This document shows positions 1 to 5,206 of a stretch of DNA of 5,613 bases, piece after piece. The stretch spans positions 1 through 5,613 of the forward strand of contig URJC01000178.1 in the NCBI GenBank assembly GCA_900548135.1. Reading direction: 5' to 3'. The position numbers were made by a program, and so were the translations under genes. The notes under the pieces are model-generated. The model saw only the letters and a program-made list of their open reading frames with translations, was not told the origin of the DNA and ran no database searches. Every line of letters begins with the position of its first letter. Positions within the stretch are counted from its first letter, which is position 1. This DNA is from an uncultured Odoribacter sp. (GTDB taxonomy: Bacteria; Bacteroidota; Bacteroidia; Bacteroidales; Marinifilaceae).

Positions 1-1
1 T

Positions 2-1206
2 AAAATCCCTTTCAGGGAATATCGTGCAACAGCCAGCACTTTCAATCCAGTCGATTTTGATGCCGAAAAATTAGTTTTGATGGCTAAAAATGCCGGTATG
101 AAATATATTGTCTTCACCACCAAACATCATGATGGCTTTGCCATGTTCAAAAGTGATGCCAGTCGGTTTAATATTGTTGATTACACCCCCTTCAAACGGG
201 ACATCGTGGATGAACTTGCCGTAAGTATAATATGAAACTCGGCTTCTATTATTCACAAGCCCAGGACTGGTGTAACCCGGGGGGAAGTACAGCCCGTAAA
301 TTGATGAAAGAGGGCTGGCCAAACCGGGATTCCGTGGAAATAGATGCTTTCACCAAAGCCAATGGAGGGGCCTGGGACTGTTTGCAACGTACCCGCTCAT
401 TTAAAGATTATTTTTATAGCGTGGCTCTACCACAAATAAAAGAGTTGTTGAGCCGGTACCATGACGTTGCTGTATTCTGGTTCGACACCCCCATTTCCAT
501 CAATGACCAACAGGCTAAAGATATTACAGCAGAACTGGCTAAATACCCGCAAATCATCACCAACGACCGTTTGAAACGCCCTAATTTTCTGGGAGACTAT
601 AAAACACCTGAAGGGCGTGTCCCCAAAGCACAAGATATTAAAGGTGTTGACTGGGAGACCTGTATGAATATTGGCAGTTCATGGGGATACAAAAGCTGGG
701 AAAAACAATGGAAACCAACAACTGAAATTCTTCGCAACCTGATTACTATCGCTGCCCGTGGAGGAAATTATCTATTAAATGTAGGCCCTGACCCAAAAGG
801 AAATGTACCGGAAGAAGCACAGTCACGCCTCCGGGAAATTGGCCAATGGATGCAAATAAACGGCGAAGCCATATACGGAACCATGCGTAGTGAACTAACT
901 CCGGCATGGGGTGAATGCATACGTAAAGATGCCCCTAAAAATACAACATTCTACTTATGTGTATTTGAATGGCCCAAAGACGGGAAATTGGTGTTCGAAG
1001 GCAATTATAAAGTGAAAAAAGCCACTTTACTTGCTAATCAGATCCAGTTGAAATATGCCGCAAAAAATGGTCAGATTATCATTGAAGTTCCGGCAACAGC
1101 ACCAGATTCCATCGCATCGGTTATCAAACTTGAATTAAGGGAAAAACTAACACCGATCAAACTGGTATCCAACAATGACAAAACGTTTAAAATTGCTGAT
1201 GAATAA
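2..1206 (+). pseudogene. alpha-L-fucosidase, GH29, frameshifted and 5'-partial
   Basis: This enzyme would release terminal L-fucose from host or dietary glycans, usually in the periplasm of Bacteroidales. The window starts inside the gene, so the signal peptide and first beta-strands are missing. From position 2 one frame reads through the GH29 block TTKHHDGF and ends in DIVDELA before a TGA at 233-235. The rest continues in another frame, open from about 220, with RKYNMKLGFYYSQ, WFDTP (Asp85 counted from the Met at 232, the expected nucleophile) and ARGGNYLLNVGPDP. The acid/base is probably Glu127 in TPEG or Glu142 in DWET. A C-terminal beta-domain follows from about residue 216. The family usually reads ELA-x-A-C-R-K here, so about 10 nt seem lost at 220, giving a frameshift. 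The Met at 232 has no ribosome-binding site and is probably not a true start. A fucosidase product from this copy is unlikely unless the shift is a sequencing error. The family call is secure. Confidence 0.5.
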
Positions 1207-1312
1207 ATATTAAGCACCTACATACCAGATTACCATAGGTTCAGTTTTTTAATTAGACACCTATACCATTTTTACCCTAATTCTAAATATCAATATCTTA
1301 TTAGATTAAAAC

Positions 1313-1345
1313 AAAACGGCTTATTTTTAACCGTTTTATTTTTAT
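1313..1345 (+). terminator. Intrinsic terminator after the fucosidase
   Basis: Arms AAAACGG (1313-1319) and CCGTTTT (1331-1337) pair perfectly around an 11-nt loop and are followed by the T-rich run ATTTTTAT. The hairpin lies about 105 nt after the fucosidase stop and fits rho-independent termination of that transcript. Confidence 0.5.
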
Positions 1346-1374
1346 ATCCCATACGTTCTACTTACCTTTTTATA

Positions 1375-1409
1375 CGATAGTTTATTCTCAACCAAACTAT
1401 CGAATTTTT
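1375..1409 (+). terminator. Second hairpin with T-tract, beside the IS remnant
   Basis: Arms CGATAGTTT (1375-1383) and AAACTATCG (1394-1402) form a perfect 9-bp stem with a 10-nt loop, followed by AATTTTTA on the plus strand. The reverse orientation has a much poorer T-tract, so it reads as a plus-strand terminator. It may be a back-up terminator for the fucosidase transcript, or may have come with the neighbouring insertion sequence. Confidence 0.5.
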
Positions 1410-1453
1410 ATAATAATGTTATAACCATGCCCGTTTCCGGCTCAATAATAATC

Positions 1454-2045
1454 CTATAATAATGAACAAACAGCTTTTGCTGTGGTACAACATAAGCAAT
1501 AACTCGTTTATCATCTCTTTGAAGCATACCGAAAACAGAAACTTTATCTTTAATACTTCTACTTGAGAATCCTTGGTTTTCTTGTTAGCGTGATGATTCT
1601 TGTTTTTACCACCAATATAGTTTTCATCAATTTCTACGTCACCACGAAAAATTCCTTTATTCTCACATTTCATACATTTTCTTAATTTATGAAGTGTTGT
1701 CCATGTTGTTTTTTGAGTATGACCAGTAAGTCTCTTAAGCTGCATGGAAGATAAACTACTCTCTGAGTAATATCAAACTACATGATATTAAACCATTTCT
1801 GTAGGCTTAATTTCGTTCCCTCAAAGATTGTACCCGTTTTAAGTATAAAATATTTTCCTGTTTTTATACTTATATTTTCCACTCTTACACTTGTAAACCT
1901 TTGATGTTGGATCGAAAGGTGAAACTGGTTTACCTCCCCCAAAAAGTTCTTCAAGATACTTTATACAAGTTTCTTCATCCGGAAAAACTTCTTTAATAAC
2001 ATCTAATGACTTCAATTTCTTGTTCATTTCTTCTACTATATTCAT
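1454..2045 (-). mobile_element. IS1595/ISXO2-like insertion sequence remnant
   Basis: The element is recognised only from its broken transposase gene. Its 5' edge is at or upstream of 2045. Its 3' edge lies near 1454-1483, where transposase similarity ends well before the second and third catalytic residues, so roughly the last third of the coding region is gone. I see no terminal inverted repeats or target-site duplication at either edge, so it is an immobile fossil and not a complete IS. Its exact limits are uncertain. Confidence 0.5.
1454..2045 (-). pseudogene. IS1595-family (ISXO2-like) transposase, multiply frameshifted
   Basis: When intact this protein would cut and join the ends of its IS. 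Reading leftwards from Met at 2045, the first frame gives an N-terminal zinc-ribbon-like region (SKVYKCKSGKYKYKN) with one Cys left, then stops at 1841-1839. A second frame (1840 to about 1765) gives KTGTIFEGTKLSLQKWF, with a TAG at 1780-1778. The third frame (about 1763 to 1563) gives SSMQLKRLTGHTQKT and GDVEIDENYIGG, which contains the first catalytic Asp. The fourth frame (1560 to 1483) gives KDKVSVFGMLQRDDKRV and AYVVP. Junctions fit one extra base at about 1841, one missing at about 1763 and one missing G at about 1562. After VVP the similarity fades, possibly through another shift, and the second Asp and the final catalytic block are absent. It cannot make a working transposase. The family call rests on the ordered blocks and is strong. 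Confidence 0.5.
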
Positions 2046-2163
2046 GTTCTTGTCCGTTAGTGAAAATAGTGGAATTCAATAAATCGGAAAAAATAAGGAG
2101 TTGAATAACGTTAAAGAATTGTCGATATTTTACTAAAATTGAGATAGTTACATAATTTCAATT

Positions 2164-2185
2164 AAATTGAATCAGGATTCAATTT
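2164..2185. repeat. 10-bp near-palindrome upstream of promoter
   Basis: AAATTGAATC (2164-2173) and GATTCAATTT (2176-2185) are perfect inverted copies separated only by AG. The tight centre is more like a protein-binding dyad than an RNA hairpin. It sits immediately upstream of, and overlaps, the candidate -33 element of the alkA promoter, where an operator would be expected. Confidence 0.5.
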
Positions 2186-2209
2186 TGAATTAAAAAATCT
2201 GTATATTTG
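2184..2209 (+). promoter_or_regulatory. Candidate Bacteroidales sigma-ABfr promoter for the repair cluster
   Basis: TATATTTG at 2202-2209 matches the Bacteroides -7 consensus TAnnTTTG, and TTTG at 2184-2187 could be the -33 element. The 14-nt gap is shorter than usual, so the -33 assignment is weak. Transcription would start near 2214-2217, giving a leader of about 120 nt that contains the downstream hairpins before the alkA start at 2335. Confidence 0.5.
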
Positions 2210-2210
2210 T

Positions 2211-2235
2211 CTTGTTATCCGGATAGAATAACAAG
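2211..2235. repeat. 8-bp inverted repeat at the presumed transcription start
   Basis: CTTGTTAT (2211-2218) and ATAACAAG (2228-2235) are perfect inverted copies. The perfect 10-bp palindrome TATCCGGATA (2216-2225) overlaps the left arm. If the promoter at 2202-2209 is real, this dyad covers the transcription start and could be an operator or the first hairpin of the leader. Confidence 0.5.
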
Positions 2236-2245
2236 ATATATTAGT

Positions 2246-2280
2246 TTTAAACGGAAGCGTTTAAACTTGTTCCTACAAGT
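2246..2280. repeat. Two abutting hairpins in the alkA leader
   Basis: TTTAAACG (2246-2253) pairs with CGTTTAAA (2258-2265) around GAAG. ACTTGT (2265-2270) pairs with ACAAGT (2275-2280) around TCCT. The two share base 2265 and have 4-nt centres. No T-run follows, so a terminator is unlikely. They could be an operator dyad or a structured leader. Confidence 0.5.
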
Positions 2281-2302
2281 GAAATCTGGAAAATGTTACA
2301 AT

Positions 2303-2326
2303 ATACACACTTTATATTTTGTGTAT
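2303..2326. repeat. 7-bp inverted repeat just before the alkA start
   Basis: ATACACA (2303-2309) and TGTGTAT (2320-2326) are perfect inverted copies around a 10-nt AT-rich centre. The right arm ends 8 nt before the ATG at 2335, so a hairpin here could affect ribosome access. There is no clear Shine-Dalgarno sequence. Confidence 0.5.
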
Positions 2327-2334
2327 CATAACGC

Positions 2335-2782
2335 ATGGAGCAGTATTTCTTATACGGGAAAAAGGAGGTTGCTTATTTGAAAAGCAAGGATAAGCGACTT
2401 GCCGAGATGATAGACAAAGTGGGTATGGTGAAAAGACGGGTGATACCCGACCTTTTCGCCGCGCTCGTTCACTCAACCGTAGGGCAACAAATTTCGACCA
2501 AAGCGCACGAAACGATTTGGGAACGGATGCAAGTAAAACTTGAAGAAAATTGCAACAATTCGGAATTTCGTTCAAAAAGGCCGCTTATATAATGTATTGA
2601 GTTATGGCGACCTCGCCATTCAGCGGGGGTTGCAAATGGTGTATCATCATCGTAAAACAGACCGGAAGTTGTTCGAGAAGTATCGTTGTCGGTTTTCTCC
2701 CTATTGCAGCGTTGCCAGCCTGTATCTATGGGCTGTAGCAGGCGGAGCAATCGAGGGGATGAAAGAATGCGCCGAAAAATAA
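2335..2782 (+). pseudogene. alkA: AlkA-type DNA-3-methyladenine glycosylase with two internal deletions
   Basis: The family (HhH-GPD superfamily) flips out and excises alkylated bases such as 3-methyladenine in base-excision repair. The N-terminal 71 residues from ATG 2335 are well kept (IPDLFAALVHSTVGQQIST, then HETIWERMQ). The reading then moves to a second frame for QQFGISFKKAAYI (2553-2591) and a third for NVLSYGDLAIQRGL through WAVAGGAIEG (2591-2779), ending at TAA 2780-2782. The three pieces add up to about 147 residues against roughly 215 in this family. Missing are a short piece after residue 71 and about 50 residues before NVLSYGD, including the helix-hairpin-helix motif (usually GIGVWTAE). 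The Asp in GDLAIQ, which aligns with the catalytic Asp, remains. No active glycosylase is expected. It is the first gene of the repair cluster. Confidence 0.5.
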
Positions 2783-2849
2783 ACGAATAATAAGGGGTAG
2801 CGAGTTCAAACTATACTAATCTCTTATCCCGTGAATGACTATTTAAGAT

Positions 2850-3332
2850 ATGATACGAAAAGTTACAATTCAGGATGCCCAAGCCATTGCTGACATATAC
2901 AATGTGTATGTGCAAAATAGCGTTGCTACTTTTGAAACCGAACCTGTAACGTTACAGGAAATGTGTTGGCGTATTGAAGAAATTTCGGCCCAATACCCGT
3001 ATTTGGTTTACGAAGAAGACGGAAAAATATTAGGTTATTGTTGCGCACACGAGTGGAAAACGCGAACGGCTTACAGTCAGACTCTGGAAACAACAGTTTA
3101 TGTAGCTGTTACTTCGCAAAGAAAAGGCATAGGCAAGAAACTCATGAAGCATTTGATTGAAGAGTGCCGACTAACAGGCGCACACGCATTGATTGCGTGC
3201 ATTACAGACGGTAATGACGACAGTGTCATGCTTCATCAGAAATTCGGTTTTCAGCAGGTATCGCATTTTTGTCAGGTCGGCAAGAAGTTCGGACGCTGGT
3301 TGGATGTCGTTGACTTCCAATTGCTATTATAA
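2850..3332 (+). CDS. GNAT acetyltransferase, phosphinothricin-acetyltransferase type
   Basis: This intact 160-residue single-domain GNAT protein transfers an acetyl group from acetyl-CoA to an amine. Relatives acetylate phosphinothricin, methionine sulfoximine or other amino acids; the substrate here cannot be told from sequence. Visible features are the N-terminal strand-helix IRKVTIQDAQAIADIYN, the FETEPV segment at 28-33, the beta-4 strand ETTVYVAV (80-87), the acetyl-CoA pyrophosphate loop QRKGIG (90-95), a Ser-x-x-Leu-His motif at 125-129, and the signature KFGRWLDVVDFQ (146-157). Length and ends fit the family. The ATG at 2850 is chosen because it gives the full first strand; no good ribosome-binding site precedes it. 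It lies 67 nt after alkA and 21 nt before the Ada/Ogt start region, so co-transcription is likely. It is the only undamaged reading frame in the cluster. Its repair role, if any, is inferred from neighbourhood alone. Confidence 0.5.
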   Translation: MIRKVTIQDAQAIADIYNVYVQNSVATFETEPVTLQEMCWRIEEISAQYPYLVYEEDGKILGYCCAHEWKTRTAYSQTLETTVYVAVTSQRKGIGKKLMKHLIEECRLTGAHALIACITDGNDDSVMLHQKFGFQQVSHFCQVGKKFGRWLDVVDFQLLL

Positions 3333-3353
3333 ATGCGATATACGAGGTTATAT

Positions 3354-3425
3354 ATGGATGAAAAAGAAAAAATACAGGCGATTCTCAATCGTGACAGCCG
3401 TTATGACGGTAAGTTTTAGTATGGA
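3354..3425 (+). pseudogene. Ada N-terminal leader cut off by an in-frame amber codon
   Basis: ATG 3354 opens MDEKEKIQAILNRDSRYDGKF, which matches the usual beginning of Ada zinc domains (typically ending YDGKFFYGVKTTGI). After 21 codons there is TAG (3417-3419). The very next codons, TAT GGA GTG AAA, continue the family pattern in the same frame, so one sense codon has become a stop without any frameshift. The ATG lies 21 nt after the acetyltransferase stop, as expected for an operon. This is the natural start of the gene described next. Confidence 0.5.
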
Positions 3426-4085
3426 GTGAAATCAACGGGTATTGTATACAAGCCATCATGCAGTGCAAAAATCCCGTTGTTGAAAAACATCGAACTGTCC
3501 AACTGGTTGGAAGACGCCTTGAAAAGCGGTTACAGACCGTGTAAAATCTGTATGAAAGAGATGAAAGAGAAAAATATTATTAAGATAAAAAGTTATGAAT
3601 CACCGTGCGGTATATTGATGCTCGGTTCGTTTGGGGATAAACTATGCCTGTGCGATTGGCAAGTGGAGAAACACCGCAACCATGTGGATCGGCGATTAAA
3701 AAGAATACTGAACGCAGAGTTTGCTAAAGGGACATCTGAGGTAATCGAAAAAGCGATGAAACAACTCGATGAGTTTTTTACCGGGAAGCGCAGAGAATTT
3801 GATGTACCGTTACTGTTCGTCGGTACGGATTTTCAGAAAACGGTGTGGAACGAATTGCTAAAAATACCGTATGGGCAGACGATTTCTTATGGAGAAATGG
3901 CGCGAAGAATCGGTATGCCTAAAGCCGTCCGTGCAGTAGCCAATGCCAACGGTGCAAATTCAATGTCTATTTTCGCACCATGCCATCGTGTTATAGGCAG
4001 CGACCATTCGCTAACAGGCTATGGTGGCGGACTGGCTGCCAAACGTAAACTGCTCGAATTGGAAGGGGATTGTTCTTCTAAATGA
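3426..4085 (+). CDS. ogt: Ada zinc-binding domain fused to O6-alkylguanine-DNA methyltransferase
   Basis: The protein would repair O6-alkylguanine by irreversibly moving the alkyl group to its own cysteine. Numbered from GTG 3426, residues 2-45 are an Ada-type zinc domain (STGIVYKPSC, GYRPCKIC). Residues about 54-213 are the methyltransferase, with IPYGQTISYGEMA (147-159), the DNA-binding helix region AVRAVANANG, and the active site PCHRV with Cys186. There is no AraC-type helix-turn-helix between the domains, unlike E. coli Ada. In the zinc site Cys12, Cys39 and Cys42 keep the Ada spacing, but position 8, equivalent to the methyl-accepting Cys38 of E. coli Ada, is Tyr. Phosphotriester repair is therefore doubtful. 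The natural start (3354) is cut off by TAG 3417-3419, so this product needs readthrough or re-initiation at GTG 3426 or a later Met such as 43. The Ogt domain itself looks intact. It ends at TGA 4083-4085. Confidence 0.5.
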   Translation: MKSTGIVYKPSCSAKIPLLKNIELSNWLEDALKSGYRPCKICMKEMKEKNIIKIKSYESPCGILMLGSFGDKLCLCDWQVEKHRNHVDRRLKRILNAEFAKGTSEVIEKAMKQLDEFFTGKRREFDVPLLFVGTDFQKTVWNELLKIPYGQTISYGEMARRIGMPKAVRAVANANGANSMSIFAPCHRVIGSDHSLTGYGGGLAAKRKLLELEGDCSSK

Positions 4086-4093
4086 TAACTCCA

Positions 4094-4459
4094 TTATCTT
4101 AGCTGTTCGCCTCGCCCTCTCTCAATCTTCCAATCATATTTGCCCTCTCCGACATCGCCAACCTCATTGAATGTATGGCGATGTTTTATTTCATCAAAGG
4201 GCAGCCTGCGCTCTGCATAGTCACAGAGCCATGCGCCAACTGCTTTCTATTGCTCGGTCTGTCGGTAAATACGCACCATTTGCGACGGTATTTCCGGCAC
4301 ATATTGTTTGAGTAGCCTATCGACAAACCCGTGTACCTCGTCGGGGTGGTTACATGCCCGGATAAGAAGGTATTCCATAACGTGTTTCACACACTGTCCC
4401 CGGCATATTGTTTTCCAAGACAATTCGGGTGGCCAATCAACAGCAGGATAGTTTTCAGG
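4094..4459 (-). pseudogene. Unrecognised protein fragment with internal TAG
   Basis: I do not recognise this family. On the minus strand one frame runs for about 120 codons from about 4459 (PENYPAVDWPPELSWKTIC) through VKHVMEYLLIRACNHPDEV, QMVRIYRQTEQ, a TAG at 4249-4247, then KAVGAWLCDYAERRLPFDE and NEVGDVGEGKYDWKIERG to TAA at 4096-4094. The composition (Trp, Tyr, charged residues, balanced helices) looks protein-like on both sides of the TAG, so a single nonsense change in a real gene is likely. The residue replaced was probably Trp or Gln. An internal ATG at 4378 could start a 43-residue peptide that ends at the TAG. No N-terminus is identifiable, since similarity to coding sequence fades left of residue PENY. 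It converges on the Ogt gene with 8 nt between stop codons. Its function is unknown. Confidence 0.5.
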
Positions 4460-4568
4460 TAATACATTGGAATGGAACGATGATCCGATAATTCCCGAAG
4501 AAGAAAGTAAAACAGCTCCAGTCCCAGCATTACCGGAGAATTTACGAGAAATACAGACTAAACAATAA
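4458..4568 (+). pseudogene. Possible C-terminal tail of a lost gene
   Basis: A plus-strand frame reads GNTLEWNDDPIIPEEESK, then TAPVPALPENLREIQTKQ, and ends at TAA 4566-4568. An acidic, proline-containing tail with a clean stop looks more coding than the opposite strand here. The frame is closed upstream by TAG at 4449-4451, close to where the minus-strand fragment begins, which suggests a junction of two truncated genes near 4455. No family is recognised and the call is tentative. Confidence 0.5.
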
Positions 4569-4731
4569 TGAGAATTTGGTATTTTACATTGAAAAATAAA
4601 GGCTTGTGAATTTTATTTCCCACATATAGAGATGAATAAGTTGAATAAAGATTACGTTCCTGCTTGCAGATAAGGTGGCAAAGTTCCTGACATTGTGAGA
4701 CCGTCAGGATATTTAGACTCATATACCAATA

Positions 4732-4770
4732 TTCAGTATAAACAATTTATTTTCAACTATTTATACTGAA
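4732..4770. repeat. Perfect 11-bp inverted repeat with 17-nt centre
   Basis: TTCAGTATAAA (4732-4742) and TTTATACTGAA (4760-4770) are exact inverted copies around 17 AT-rich bases. No T-run follows on the plus strand. It could be a hairpin, an operator dyad or a relic of a mobile-element end. The centre is too short for an invertible promoter of the Bacteroides type. Confidence 0.5.
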
Positions 4771-5065
4771 GAAGAATATAGTATTAAATAACAAAATAAG
4801 AACACATTCATTCATAGCAATCATTTCTCTTTTATGGGCTATGATCCAAAGCAATTATAAACAAGGCTGTGCTTTGATATCGATTTTTGATTTTTAGTGA
4901 TAGATAAAATGATGGATTGATGAATCCACAGCACTGACCTCAGATTGATAAATCACGTTTTCGCTCGTATATCAGTCAAAAATTATATAAGGCTATGGAT
5001 AACTGTACTTATAATAGCAAAAAAATAGGAATGTATTGTTAAGACATATCACCTTTTCATGTGCA

Positions 5066-5095
5066 AAAGCCCCAGCTTGTGAAAGCCGGGGCTTT
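5066..5095 (-). terminator. Strong GC-rich terminator of the efflux gene
   Basis: AAAGCCCC (5066-5073) pairs with GGGGCTTT (5088-5095). After one mismatch, GCTT (5075-5078) pairs with AAGC (5083-5086) around a GTGA loop. Read on the minus strand the stem ends in GGGGCTTTT, so it suits termination of the leftward efflux gene, whose stop codon lies about 110 nt upstream. It may act in both directions. Confidence 0.5.
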
Positions 5096-5206
5096 GCAAT
5101 TTATAACACGTCATAAATTACCAGTCAGTCGTAAATCCTTCTATTTTACCTCTGCATATTTTATTTCTCAAAAGAAAAATAACTGATCATGCATAACGTA
5201 CACGTA

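Larger units (their letters stand above)
2046..2334. other. Non-coding spacer between IS remnant and repair cluster
   Basis: No coding stretch is visible in these 289 bases. The left part is AT-rich and featureless. From 2164 on, the spacer holds a candidate promoter and five inverted repeats, listed separately. It separates the leftward transposase remnant from the rightward alkA cluster and so probably holds the promoter of the latter. Confidence 0.5.
4569..5206. other. AT-rich region without a convincing gene
   Basis: I find no supported gene in these 638 bases. Composition is very AT-rich (only 10 G or C in 4741-4800). A short frame from ATG 4632 is interrupted by TAA at 4671 and matches nothing I recognise. 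Inside lie an 11-bp inverted repeat (4732-4770) and a strong terminator hairpin (5066-5095), listed separately. It may be the worn remains of former genes. Confidence 0.5.

Noticed and set aside
1313..1402. CRISPR or tandem-repeat array from the two neighbouring hairpins
   Set aside because: The two hairpins have unrelated arm sequences and there are only two; terminators explain them better.
2246..2280. Riboswitch in the alkA leader
   Set aside because: Only short two-arm hairpins are visible, with no known conserved core motif or expression platform.
2469..2750. Long open frame on the minus strand across the alkA remnant
   Set aside because: The plus strand in this stretch encodes clear AlkA blocks; the opposite frame shows no recognisable motif and is a shadow.
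4632..4769. Frame from ATG 4632 with TAA at 4671 and a protein-like stretch GGKVPDIVRPSGYL after it
   Set aside because: Too short, interrupted and without a recognisable family; AT-rich low-complexity residues follow. Kept only as a note.
4732..4770. Invertible promoter of the Bacteroides phase-variation type
   Set aside because: The arms are only 17 nt apart, far too close for recombinase-mediated inversion of a promoter, and no invertase gene is nearby.
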